Source: Papaver somniferum (Eukaryota; Streptophyta; Magnoliopsida; Ranunculales; Papaveraceae). Taken from it: a DNA stretch of 64,000 nucleotides. This document shows positions 36,101 to 48,305 of the stretch, one piece after another. Both the position numbers and the translations under genes were made by a program. Where the stretch lies: the NCBI RefSeq assembly GCF_003573695.1, contig NC_039368.1:81792374-81856373 (forward strand). The letters are read 5' to 3'. How positions within the stretch are numbered: position 1 is the stretch's first letter; each line of letters starts with the position of its first letter. The notes beneath the pieces are model-generated. The model ran no database searches. It was not told the DNA's origin and worked only from the letters and a program-made list of their open reading frames with translations.

Positions 36101-37560
36101 CTCCACACAGTAACTTTTTGTATATGCAAGAATCACCTAGCAATACATCTTGGATATGGAAAGGTTTAGAAGTCGGTCTACAATATGTTAGACAATTCCA
36201 TAGATGGGATGTTAGATGTGAAACAAAATTTCTAGTTTGGTATGATAAATGGGTAAGAGGTTTAAATAGTCCTCATGTTCCAAAAGATGATTTTGCTGAG
36301 CCTATTAGGATTGTCTATGTCTCTGATTTAATGTTACAGAATCCAAGAAGATGGAATACATAATTGATTAGGAAGGTCTTTTCAATAGAAACTGCTAATC
36401 TGATTCTAGATATTCCCCTAGTTCAGTTTGGTACAGACAAACTCATTTGGGAACTAACTAGAACTGGTGAATTTACAGCAAAATCCACCTATAGAGAGCT
36501 TGTTAGACAATCTCATACTTCTTCTGCACCTAACAGTACTGACATACCTAAGTCAGTTTGGAAACAAATGTGGCATATGAATGTTCCACACAAGGTGAGG
36601 ATTTTCATTTGGAAGTGCATGAGGGATATAGTACCCACAAAAACCAAACTGCATAAGTATAAAAATGATATCCTTCCTACTTGTGCTAGATGCAATCAAG
36701 CTGATGAAACTTTGGAACATCTTATCATGTATTGTGACCATTACAGATCTGTGTGGTTAGGCATGTCTGTCAATGTCTATGCTCTGCAATCACATAATAT
36801 ACAAGTAAAAGACTGGATCTTATCATGGTTTCAACAATATTATGATGGATCTCCTCAGACTAATACTGACTGGATCTCTATGGAAATGATCACAATGTGG
36901 TTCTTGTGGAAAAATAGATGTATTAAAGAGTTTGAAAACAAAAACCAAAACCTAAACTCTACTCTTTTTTCTATTACAAACATGTTGAAATACTGTTCGG
37001 TGAACCATGATGAAAGAACAATCCAAAAAGAAGAACATTGGTTGTTGCCTGATTTAGAATAGTTGAAGCTTAACATGGATGCTTCTTTTGATAGTGATTC
37101 TTCACATGTGGGTGTGGGATTGATTCTTAGAAATTCTACAGGTTCCTGCGAATGCATCAGAGGAAGACTCTTCCATGGAAGAATAGATCCTGAGCATGCA
37201 GAATGCCTTGCTTTTAAAGAAGCTACTCTATGGGCAAAAGAAAAAGGTCTGAATGTCATCAACTCGGTTAAACATCCCAAATCTTTAGTTCATTGGATGA
37301 ATGAAGGTCTTGTACATGAAATAAGGCATCTACTATCTAATATTTCTTGGTTTAATGTAAATTATGTAAGAAGACAAGCTAACAATGCTGCGCATGTAAT
37401 TGCGAATGAAGCTAGAACTGGTAGACAATCTTTTGACTATCAATGTAATATTCCTGAAATCTTCATGAAAGAGATCAGGAAAGATAACATGTCTACCATT
37501 GTAACTTAAGTTGTAGTTTATTTTTCCTTTAATATATATCTTGGTTTGAATCAAAAAAAA
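33190..37560 (+). mobile_element. L1-type LINE number 3, frame intact except four stops
   Basis: A 4.4-kb insertion with target duplicate 'aattaaggttg' at about 33179-33189 and 37561-37571 and a short poly(A) at 37553-37560. It begins with what looks like the end of ORF1 (open frame from 33191) and continues through a full ORF2. It lies inside the 'accgtaa'-motif DNA. Confidence 0.92.
33472..37509 (+). pseudogene. LINE 3 ORF2: endonuclease, RT, zf-RVT, RNase H
   Basis: Endonuclease starts MKVLTCNVQGLASKETR, with FLMETKVSEAR, then VMGDLNIHLNN, HTWSN and RVRIDMAL. RT has SWNAPGPDGFPAGFY, LKLDMSKAFDRVEW, GLRQGDPLSPYLF and HMLFADDCMLFF. zf-RVT has CARCNQADETLEHLIMYC. RNase H has LNMDASFDSDSSH and AECLAFKEA. 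All segments are in one frame across about 4 kb. It is broken only by TGA at 33742, TAG at 35422, TAA at 36361 and TAG at 37060, with no frameshift. Each could come from one C-to-T or G-to-A change. The catalytic FADD is intact but the reading frame is not usable. Confidence 0.9.
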
Positions 37561-38067
37561 AATTAAGGTTGACAACTTACTATGGTTTAAACCTATCGTA
37601 ATTTTGATTTGAGCAAAAAAAAAAATCCAACCGTATAACAATTACAGTTGGTATATTGTAAATTAACTCGGTTAAATATCCCAAATCTTCAGTTCACTGG
37701 ATGAATGAAGGTCTTGTAAATGAAATAAGGCATCTACTATCTAATATTTCTTGGTTTAATGTAAATTATGTAAGAAGACAAGCTAACAATGTTGCGCATG
37801 TAATTGCGAATGAAGCTAGAACTGGTAGACAATCTTTTGACTATCAATGTAATATTCCTGAAATCTTCATGAAAGAGATCAGGAAAGATAACATGTCTAC
37901 CATTGTAACTTAAGTTGTAGTTTTTTTTTCCTTTAATATATATCTTGGTTTGAATCAAAAAAAAAATTAAGGTTCGCAACTTACTATGGTTTAAACCTAT
38001 CGTAATTTTGATTTGAGCAAAAAAAAAATCCAACCGTATAACAATTACAGTTGGTATATTGTAAATC
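37261..38067 (+). repeat. 404-bp tandem duplication of the LINE 3 tail and flank
   Basis: 37261-37664 and 37665-38067 are nearly identical. The unit runs from 'aactcggttaaa.atccc' through the RNase H end, poly(A), target duplicate and flanking 'accgtat' motifs to 'ttggtatattgtaaat'. Since it contains the insertion junction, it was duplicated after LINE 3 inserted. The second copy carries an orphan RNase H tail (frame 37701-37913). Confidence 0.93.
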
Positions 38068-38290
38068 AAAACCAACCGTAACTACTTTTTAAAAACCTAA
38101 AAGTGTTGTTATTCAGAAATATTTACGGTTACGTTTTTGAGAGTCACAACCGTAAATAGGAACCAAACTGCACGTCTATTTATTTATTTTTTATTTTACG
38201 GTTAGGAGTTCTTAATTTCCTAAAACAACTTCGGAGAACAACTTACGGTTGGCAAGCTGGACGTACCTAGCCGTAACTGGTTTAACAACC
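38068..38290. repeat. Inverted 'accgtaa' motif cluster, right part
   Basis: Copies at about 38072, 38127, 38147, 38195, 38242 and 38272 in both orientations, continuing the cluster at 32618-33189. The host element is otherwise unrecognised. Confidence 0.5.
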
Positions 38291-38855
38291 TAATTTTTCT
38301 ACTTATTTCAATAAATTTCAAAAATCAAACTATTTTAAACACTAAATCATGGGAAAAATAGTTTGTCGAACGAAACATCAAAAAAAATTGGGTGCGGTTT
38401 AGAAATTCAAAATTGTGACCAGCTTTTTCTTGGTTCCCTTCTTAATTGGGTTGTTGACGACCACCAACACTATTGATTAGGAGAAGGATGAACGAAAAAC
38501 TGATTTCATCAAAGTTTTTTTATTGATTATGTTGAAATAGATAAAAGGATAATTTAGACTTTTTAAATCACCTTTACGACCCCCTGACGAACTAAATAAC
38601 ATTATAATCATGGATGAAACCCCTCTATTGGAATATGAAACCCCAGTAATAGGTTTCTGGAAATAAGGCATTCAAAGTGAGATGCAAGATATCATAGAAA
38701 AAAGGGTAGGGACAGTGAAAGCAACATATGGGTTTAACATATTTTACTTGTTTCTAGATAGGTCTAAGTCAAACATCTTGAAGTCAAAACTCTTACCTAA
38801 AAGAAAAAAGAAAAGGGCTGTACATATGGTCAAATAAATTTCATTCATAAAGTTG
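38291..38855. other. No gene seen
   Basis: AT-rich spacer beyond the 3' end of the ankyrin-TPR gene. One 64-codon minus-strand open frame (38477-38671) has no recognisable features. Confidence 0.5.
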
Positions 38856-38890
38856 TCAAAAAATGCCATAGCCATCTTCTTCCAGACAAG

Positions 38891-41800
38891 TCATTGTTCG
38901 TCTCTGAGCTTCAACAGCTTTCTTATAGCCAAGCAAGAAACAAAATAAAAAACAACCCGATATAAATTATAATATCACCAGGAAAAGACACAAAAGTTAA
39001 AACTAGATAAATTAATCATTATTTTTCTTAAGGGGTAGTAGAATTGAACCTGTATGCATCTTTGAGCTCTTGACTATTAGGACTCCACTCCAAACCGGCA
39101 AGGAAGGCTTTTTCTGCCTTATTGTACCTCTGCAATGCAACAGAAGAAAATTATGAACACAGTCCATCCTTCTTTTTTTTCCCAGCGCGATGAAATAAAG
39201 ATTGTGTTCTAGAAAATGCTCATCAACGATGAACCAATTGCAAGATTAAGGGTAGCTAAGAGAAAACCTAGAAATCAGCAAGATAAACGAAAGAACGAAA
39301 CGAGAAGCTGTCTTACTTTTAGTAAACTGTGCGCTACACCTCCCATGTAATATCCCTTAGGCCAATATGGTCTTCGCACTATGCATGCACTGGCATCTAC
39401 TAAAGCCTTGGCACCTTCATACATGCGGGCCCAGCACATACTCCGGTTAGAAAGTATAATTGCGTCATTCGGATCAATTTCATTTGCCTATATTCGCATC
39501 ATAAAACAGAGTAGTTATATAATGATTGCTTCACGTAACACAAGATAGAAGGAATATATGAACTCAAGATGGAAAAAAAATGAAAAATCAACAATCATTA
39601 AAAGCGACCAGTATTAATATAGAGGGCATTCAGTTCATACATTGAAGGAAGTATTAATTAGGTAAAAACTCGTGAGAAGAGAAAAGTTAGTCAAAGCTTT
39701 CAATAAAGATTAGGAAATGAGCAGAGCTCGAACAAACACCAAAAGTCTGATTGAATCAGTGAAAATGCATTTTCTCAATAAACTGAAAAATATCATGTCA
39801 GGCGTAATAAATAATGAGAACAACATCACAGGCTCACACTGGTCTAAAATACGACTACAAGTATTTTCTAGAAGCATCTGGAAAAACTACCACATATTTG
39901 ATCAACAAAATGGTGGAGATATTTTCCAACATTAAACTAAACAACCATATAAAAGAGACGGATATGTGAACTTTACGAAAAAGTTCCAGCCATAGACTAG
40001 CATTGTTCCGGCATTGTTCAGACGTAGACCAAAATATCAGCAACTAAATAGTTAAGACTAGACTACGATGCTAGGTTATGCAGGAGGACCGTCTAAGAAA
40101 TCGGGATAAAGAAGTCGAACAACATTTATTCAAGGATATATGACAGAACCTGAAATACACTACCTTAAATCTCAAAAGACTCAAATTGGAACCTCTAACA
40201 ATGACATAAAAGACAAAACCTGTATACATAAAAATTAATTCACTGAAGTTAACAATTCTTGTTGCCATAAATTAACAGTAAGCATCATCAATATGTAATT
40301 CGGGGTTCACTTCCATCTAATGATATATAGTCACGTTAAAACGAAAAGGTACCTTTGAGTAGGAAAATTTTGCCTTATAATAGTCCTTTTTATTAAATGC
40401 ATCTGTGCCACTTAACTTTGCCTCGTGCAACTTTTCCTTGGCTTTCAGCTCCCTCTTCAAAAGTTAAGGATCTCAAAGTTATTAAGCAATATGTACCATA
40501 ACATAGGTTACAAAAAAAACAGCTATAACATGATAGAAATGAAACTTGTGTTTTATTTTATACAAACACAAAAACAGAAGGAAAGCCGCCAATTATTTGG
40601 TTTCAAACTACAAAAGTAAGTTATATGTGGAATACCTGTTCCTTAGCTTGATCAGACTGTACATGTGCAATTACTCCACCAATGCTCCAGTCGACATATC
40701 CCGGAATACGAGAAGTAACAGGGAAAAGAACCTCAACAACATTAGAATAACCATTGAGTGCGGCAATTTCTATTGGTGTGAATCCATCCTGTGATAAAAA
40801 AAACAAGTTGAATTTCTTAGGCCAAATTATGCCAAAGAGAACTTAGGATCTATTGTCAGCTTGTTTACAATGCAAAAAAACAGATGTCAAGCACTATATC
40901 TGGCAAACCCACCGGTTAAAAATGCAAGATCTACGTTTGAATAGAAGTCATACATATTTGGAACCATTTTATAGATTCAGAATGCTGGACCTAGAGAAGC
41001 ATTGATGAAAAGGTTGCTTACTTGCATAAAATTCAACATGCATCTGAGGTAAGGTCACATCGATATTTAGAAGTGTCTCCAGAATGAAACCTTAATTAAC
41101 ATTATCATATTCTGGTGTGCTAGTTTACCAATTTTAAGTTTAGTTGATCATAAGAAGGATAATCAGTCTAACACTTTCTAACTCTGCGTTAGAAAACAAC
41201 TTGATTCCTTTCATGGATCACCAGATGGCGTGGAGGTTTTCCTCAAGTATCTATGCATGTTACATTAGTATAATATATGCAACAAAGCGTGTCATCCGGA
41301 TATTGAGCTTGCAGGTAGAGAGTAAATATAGGCCGACAACTACATTGAAATAGCGAAGTTAGAGATAAATGAAATATGTACAGGTCAGATAACATTATAT
41401 TATTTGTGATATCTGAATTAGCACCAGCTTGAATTAAGCGCTTGATGATTTGTGTTAGCCCATCATCTGCTGCAGCTATCAGAGGTGTTTCTCCATATGA
41501 TCCACCATCTGGGTCAGCACCAGCCTACAAAGATGGCAGAAGGTAGAAAGTTATTCATATTATATAGGCATCAAAATCATGAAAGTACTCAGTAGGATCA
41601 TACTAGACCAATGCTAAACTCTAAAGAAGTTATTTCATTCAAAACGTAATGAACCACTACTAGAGCTTACGAAAATAAATTTTTGACCAATCCGAGGAGC
41701 AACTTCTGCAGAAAATAAAAATCAACATCTCTGAAATCTCTGATCTGTTTTTTACTTTGCTTCTTTGGTGACAGGATCTCCGGGATCTCCTAAAAATCCT

Positions 41801-43480
41801 TATTGTGTGTCATACGTCTACACAGACATCTATTTGCTCTTGGGGGAGCAACATACTGTTAGGGATAGCAAGTTTTCTTAATTGAGCTTGCACCTCCACC
41901 AGAAAATGTGAAAATAACTAAATTGGTTAAATAATACGTGATCAAAAAGAAGCAACTCTACTACTGCAGTAGGAACCGAAAATAATAAATCAAATCTAAA
42001 TGCTGACATTAAAAACAAGGTAAATATTGACTAGCCCTTTGGAAGATTACAACCAACAAAGAGAGAACAGAATTGCAGCTATTGCTAAGGAAACTACCCA
42101 AAAACAGGGTGATTGTATTTGGTACCTCAAGTAAAGGCTCGACGCATTGTAAATATCCAGATACAATAGATCCCGCCAGTGGTGTAAACGAACAGCCAGG
42201 AGACAAATTAGGCTGCATAAAAAAAAGAAAGCTAAATTATTTTACTACGTATAATTGGAAAAGAAATAATAATAGCAAAAAAGGTCAAATGAATGCATTC
42301 AGAAAGAAATTCTTAGTAGTTGTGTTGTAGCTATCCATGGTTGACTAACCAAATGAAGCACCAACGAGTATTATCCTTAACTACAATTCCAAGTTACTTG
42401 CGGTCAAGTGAAAGGATAATTAGATCCCTCACTAGAGTATGATGTTGAACGAAACTCCTTTACCCGCTACTCGCTAAATTACAATAGTTCTAGAGAAAAC
42501 AAACAAAACATATCAAACCCTGGGTGTGAGTGGTAGCACAACCGATTAACTATATAATAAACAGACATATGGTTCTATATGTAGATGATTCACAACTGCA
42601 CATGTATTTATAAACAACAGGTAGTCCAACTCACATTTGCATTGTGATCCAACAAAATCTGCAACGCCTCGAGTTGGCCGAAATTAGCAGCCATAACTAG
42701 GGATGTGCCAATTTCACTTGCAGCATTTACATTAACACCTCTTGAGAGTAATTTGGTAACTATCTCCGTGTATCCTGCATGCGACCTCAGATTAAAACTT
42801 GTGCCCATAAAAGTAAAAGACGCAGCATAGAATCAAAACAATCACTTAAATTAACTTCAGCATTTATCTTCAGAAACTATGTAACACGAGAAAACTTCCA
42901 AAAACAATGCCCACAAAATGTGATATACCTTTTTCAGCAGCGGCATGCAAAGGCATATAACCTTTGGTATCAGATGTCTCAGGATCAGCACCCTTTACAA
43001 GTAAATATTCAACTGTGTTCATGTTCCCACCCAGTGTTGCTTGTAACAATGGAGAACCACCTATCCAACACAATTTAGTAGTAAGACACAACATACAAAA
43101 AATCCCCATTAGACTAACCCTAAAGATTTATTCAATTATACCTCTTTCATCTTTGGTATTGACATCAAGTCCCAATTCCTCAATCAAGTACTTGAGAACA
43201 TTCAACTTTCCTCCTCTAGCAGCACAGTGAATAGCTCCTGCTCCGTTAACATTTTTAACATTCTTCACTGTGGTTGCCAATCCTCTTCCATCATCATATT
43301 TTGCAAGTAATTCTGATTTAAACACAAACACAAACAAAAATCAAAAAATTATACAAAATTTGACAGTATAAATCTAAAAATGTACTTGATTTTTTCTCAA
43401 AATTACTTACTCTTGAGTCGGTTAAGTTCTTCGTTAGTAGCCGCACTGATAATATCGGCATCGGCACGTCTTGATTCCAT
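38891..43480 (-). CDS. Ankyrin-repeat plus TPR protein (TPR10-like), copy 1
   Basis: A soluble scaffold-type protein with ankyrin repeats followed by a TPR domain, resembling the Arabidopsis ankyrin-TPR protein often called TPR10; such TPRs can bind chaperone tails. I read 11 exons: 43480-43411, 43312-43142, 43060-42929, 42774-42635, 42212-42126, 41524-41399, 40788-40636, 40454-40353, 39487-39317, 39129-39050 and 38921-38891 (420 residues). Ankyrin blocks include GAGAIHCAARGGKLNVLKYL, GSPLLQATLGGNMNTVEYLL, YMPLHAAAEKG and GETPLIAAADDG. The TPR part has FNKKDYYKAKFSYSK, AIILSNRSMCWARM and YNKAEKAFLAGLEWSPNSQ. Two sites are odd. The donor after exon 6 reads AT instead of GT (41397-41398). The last acceptor has moved by one base, replacing the expected C-terminus KAVEAQ by KLLKLRDEQ. 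The start is the first ATG, 14 bp from a copia LTR. Confidence 0.85.
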
Positions 43481-43493
43481 TACTGCTGAGAAT

Positions 43494-43721
43494 TGTTAAG
43501 CTCTCATGATTATCAAGATATTAGAGAAACAAAGAAGATTCAAAAGAAGATGAATTGTATTACAAAAGAAAGTTATCAAAAACTAAAAACAAAACAGACA
43601 GCTATTGTCAGACACATTAAATACAGAAGAATTATAGTTGTCTTATTCAGACAGGACACAACATCTGACTGAGCTGACCAATAATACTCAAGTCAAGATT
43701 GACTTGAGTTGACTACTAACA
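43494..43721 (-). repeat. LTR (3') of copia element 3
   Basis: Minus strand reads TGTTAGTAGTCAACTC ... GAGAGCTTAACA. It abuts the ankyrin-TPR leader, 14 bp upstream of the ATG, and points into the gene, so it could serve as a read-out promoter. Confidence 0.92.
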
Positions 43722-43783
43722 TTCCTATTAGCCCCCCTCAAACTGATAATGGACACAATAATCAGTTTGAAGAGATAACAACA

Positions 43784-45915
43784 CTAAGGAACAAAAAAAG
43801 AAACATGTTTAACAGCTGCTAAACCACAACTATTTCTTAAAGTAGAAGTAGTGAAACCAGTAAGTAATCCTGCTGAAGTAGAAGTATTTGCTGATGTAGT
43901 TGAAGCAGAGACAGAAGATGCATGTGCAGAATTAGCTGATGAAGGAATATTCTCTGAAGAATCAATCTGAGAACTTACTGAGGACACAACATCTGATCCA
44001 AGTAACTGATACGGTAAAGAAGTAAACACATGAGCACACAACCCTTTTGTAAAAATATCAGCCAACTGATTTTCTGATGGTATATGTTGTACATTGAGAA
44101 ATCCACTATGTACCAATTCTCTGACGACATGATACTGGATTTTTATGCGCTTTGTCCTGTAATGTGAGACTGGATTAGCAGACAAGTAGATTGTACTAGT
44201 ATTATCACAATAAAGTGAAATAGGTAATTGTAAAGAAATATGCAGTTCTGACAATAAAGATGAAAGCCATTCTAACTCAGGTGTAGCTACAGATAAACAT
44301 TTATATTCAGCTTCAGCTGTTGATCTTGAAACTGTGGGCTGCTTTTTACTGGACCAGGAAATCAAAGAATTCCCAAGAAAAACTGCATATCCACATGTAG
44401 ACCTGGCAGTTTCAGGACAGTTACCCCAATTTGAATCTGTGTAAGCTGTTAACTTATCAATATCTCCTTTTCTTAATGTTATACCATAACCAATAGTTCC
44501 CTTTAAGTACCTAAGAATTCTCTTAACCAATAAAAAATGAACATCAGTGTGAGCATGCATAAATTGACTCACATAATTAACTCCAAAACAGATGTCAGGT
44601 CTAGTTAAGCAAAGATATTGCAGCATTCCAACTATGGTTCTGTAAACAGAAGCATTTGATAATAATTGACCTTCATGCACAGCTACTCTAGGACCTTTAG
44701 CAACTGGAGTAGAACAAGTATTACACTCTGTCATGTGTGCCTTTTCAAGCAATTCAAGGGTATACTTTTTATGTGTCAATAAAATTTCATTCTATGTTCT
44801 GTTGCTTCAATGCCTAGAAATTAATGTAAATCACCCAATTCTTTCATGGGAAAAGCAGAGATCAAATATTGCACAAGATGATCAAGCAAAGCATTAGAAG
44901 ACCCAGTAAGTATAATATCATCAACATACAGAAGCAACACCATCGTATCTGAACCAGCAACATATACAAACATAGAAAAATCTGATACTGTCCTAACAAA
45001 CCCATAAGAGATTAAGGAAGAACTAAACTTTTGAAACCAAGCTCTTGGTGCTTGTTTCAAACCATATAAGCTCTTCTTTAGATGACACACTTTATTAGGA
45101 AACTCCTTACTCTCAAAACCTGATGGCTGCTTCATATAAACATTCTCAATCAAATCACCATGAAGAAAAGCATTTGAAACATCCAATTGCCTAATTGACC
45201 AATTTCTAGATACTGCTAAACATAAAACCACTCTTACTGTTGTGGATTTAACCACATGACTGAAAGTTTCACCATAATCAAGACCATACTGCTGATTATA
45301 TCCCTGAGCAACTAATCTGGATTTTAACTTATCAACTGTTCCATCTGACTTGAGCTTAACACGAAAAACCCATTTGCAGCCTAAAATATTCATATGAGGC
45401 CCGGGATCAACCAAATCCCAAGTACCGTTTCTCAGTAATGCAAAATTCTCATCTCCCATAGACACATGCCATTTAGGATCTTTCATAGCTTCTTTAAAAA
45501 ATTTAGGTTCAGAAGGAGTATTTTGAATAGAAGTAAAAGCAGCGGACAAAGGATGTTTGATAGAATGATGTAAAACATGATCTAGAAAAGATTTTGGCTT
45601 AGAAATACCTCTTTGAGATCTTGTGACAACTGTAGAAGAAGGAGCAGTAGCTAATGAAACAGAAATAATATCTTCTAAAATAGGAGCAAAAGCAGAAGAA
45701 GTAGAAAAATAAAACTCATTTTCTGAAAAGGGGATTATAACATTTATAACCCTTATGTAAGGTACTATAACCCACAAAAATACATTTAACAGATTTTGGA
45801 GACAACTTATCAACTCTAGAGTGTCCCAAAAATGGATAACAAACACATCCAAAAACTCTAAGAAAAGAATAATCTGGAGAATCATTATATAAGACTTGAA
45901 ATGGAGATTTATCAT
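43784..45915 (-). pseudogene. Copia element 3 reverse transcriptase and RNase H
   Basis: The RT frame (45915-44821) shows LGCKWVFRVK, LVAQGYNQ, LDVSNAFLHGDL, SLYGLKQAPRAWF and the catalytic LLYVDDIILTG. A break follows at ELGDLH (44821). The RNase H frame (44779-43784) has CGYAVFLGNSLISW, YCDNTSTIYLSANP, HIPSENQLADIFTKGL, and a Ser/Thr-rich tail. Catalytic YVDD is intact but the polyprotein is interrupted. Confidence 0.9.
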
Positions 45916-46609
45916 GAAGAATTGGAGTAGGAGTTCTGTTTATCAGATAAGTTGCTGCCAAAAAAGCATCATACCAATATTCCTTAGGACAAGAAGCATT
46001 AAACAACAAAGTATTCCCCATTTCAGTAATGTGTCTATGCTTTCTTTCAACAAGACCATTCTGCTCTGGAGTCTTTGGACAAGAGATTCTTAACAAAATA
46101 CCAGAGTTATCCAAAAAACTTTTAAAAAGACCCTTCACCATCAGTTTGAAAAGCAATAATTTTATTATGAAATAAATTTTCAGTTAAACACTTGAAGTGT
46201 TGAAAACATTGTAAAGGTTCTGTTTTCACCTGCATTGGATAAATCCAATGAAAACGACTGAAATCATCAATGAAAAGAATGTAATATCTATGACCAGCAA
46301 TAGAAGGAACTGGTGCAGGACCCCACTCATCACAATGAACTAGTGCAAGTGGAGAAGAAGCATGAGAAGAAGATAGATGAAATGGAAGTTTTTTCTTTTT
46401 GCTAACTGACAAGGTGAACACAGAGTAAGAGAAGCAGATGGCTTGACAATAATATTTTTATGATTATGAAGGTGTTGAACAATTTTTGAAGAGGGATGAC
46501 CTAACCTATTGTGCCAAATATCAGTAGAAGCAACAAGAGAAGAAAAGGCATATTGGAGCACAGTAGAGTTTATAGGATAAAGATTATTTATCATTTTACC
46601 ATGTGCCAA
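45716..46609 (-). pseudogene. Copia element 3 integrase
   Basis: The pre-integrase HHCC-like part (46609-46340) reads IWHNRLGHPSS and CSPCQLAKRKN. After a frameshift the core (46421-46122) has FIDDFSRFHWIYPM and FQTDGEGSF. After another shift the end (46156-45716) has CPKTPEQNGLVERKHRHI, FLAATYLINRTPT and FGCVCYPFL. Most integrase landmarks are visible across three frames. Confidence 0.88.
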
Positions 46610-46613
46610 CAGT

Positions 46614-48004
46614 TCAGTGACTATGCATTCTTATCTCATATCCATTAGGATCAAAAGTAATATAGCAAGAATTGTCTCTAGTAAATCTAGCTACTGACAA
46701 TAAATTGTATCTCATATCTGGAACATGCAACACATCTTCTAGTCTAAAGCTAGTTTTTGGTGTATTAAGATTTGCACTACCAGTAAGAGAGATAGACAAA
46801 GTCTTACCATTTCCAAGCATAACATGATCCTTTCCTTTGTAATTTGAAGTATTTTGAAAAATGGACTTGTCACCAGTCATGTGAGTAGAAGCTCCACTAT
46901 CAGAAATCCAGATAGTATTTGATGAAGAAGGATCATCATTTAATGCAGCATCATTAATATGCAATCCTGTAAAGGCATACTGTGAAGTACCAGAAGAAGA
47001 AGCTGCAGTGTGAGAATTTGCTTGACCCTCAGAAGTAACAAAGTTTGCCTGAGATCTCTGTCCACTTGAAGTACCAGTAGGAGGAGGATGATACCTAAGA
47101 AAACATCTTGTTGCAATATGCCCATTCTTTTTACAAATTTGACAGAACATCTTTGAGTAATCCATAAAAGGCCTTCTATCTCCAGTTGAGCTAGACCCAT
47201 TTTGATGCTGACCAGTAGAAACATTTGAACAAGAACCATATTGATACTGACTGTTTTTATAGTTACCACTACTAGGATTCTTAATAGGACCACCATTTCT
47301 CCTATTATTAGTATCATTTCTTGCATATAATGTTGTAGAACTCCCATCATCATTACTGAAGCACTTTGTTGTTGTCTGTCAGCTAAGAACTGCTCATGAG
47401 AAAGCAATTTAGCATTCACTTCTCCAAAAGTATATGGTACTTCCCTATTTTGTGAAGAGATGAAAAACATATCATACTCATTGCCTAGCCCATTGAAGAC
47501 AAACATTACCAAATCTGTATCACTTACTCTTACTCCAATTGATGCCAATGAATCAGTTATAGTTTTTATTTTCTGAAGATACTGAACAATAGACAGATTT
47601 CCCTTTTTTATACTATGCAATTGGTTTCTTAGCATGCTTTTCCTAGCAAGAAACTGTGTTCTAAAACTCATCTGTAGAAAATCCCATATTTCTTTGGCAG
47701 TCGAAAGTCCAAGAGCATCACCACTTACTGTGGGTGTGAAGGTTGCCTTAAGACATGTAGAGACAAATCTATCTAGTCTCCTCCAAGAAATCCATTTTGG
47801 ATTAACAATCTCAATACCATCAACTGTAACTTTCTGAGATGGTTCAACTATTTCACCACTAACATACCCATACAAATCACAAGAAAATAGGACACCCTCA
47901 AATTGATCTTTCCAGAGAAGATAATTTGAATGATCGAATTTCATCGAAACGAAATTTGAGATATTATTAAAAGGCAAAGGAGTAAAATTACCAGCGGAAG
48001 ACAT
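46614..48004 (-). pseudogene. Copia element 3 Gag and protease
   Basis: The frame from ATG 48004 has a UBN2-type gag body (SNYLLWKDQFEGVL, LQMSFRTQFLARKSMLRNQL). It shifts after a Gln-rich stretch near 47330-47340. The original reading resumes at 47165 with the zinc knuckle CQICKKNGHIATRC and the protease site WISDSGASTHMTG, through LEDVLHVPDMRYNLLS to a stop at 46614. Confidence 0.88.
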
Positions 48005-48305
48005 TGTAGTATGATTGTAATGATTCTATAAAATTTCCATATCTGAATGAAGATTCGTTCTTGAATTGTTGATGTTGAGATTCAAATTTGTGCTTCGGTT
48101 ACGTGTATTTTTATGATTGTTGTTGTTGTTGTAGGTTGTTCTTCGAGTTTTAACCATAAAATTCTTGCAAGAACCCTAAATTTTTGAACTTTGGGAAAAA
48201 TTATTTGAAAATGATGTTACCCAATTTGAGCAGAAAATTTGTTGATAAAACTGTTATGCTCTGAAAGTGTGGAGAGAACCATTACCTATCTGATACCATG
48301 ATAAT

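Noticed and set aside
36364..37062. Separate gene with zinc-binding motif
   Set aside because: It is one segment of the LINE 3 ORF2 frame between two nonsense codons.
37701..37913. A 70-codon ORF as a small gene
   Set aside because: It is the RNase H tail of LINE 3 copied by the 404-bp tandem duplication.
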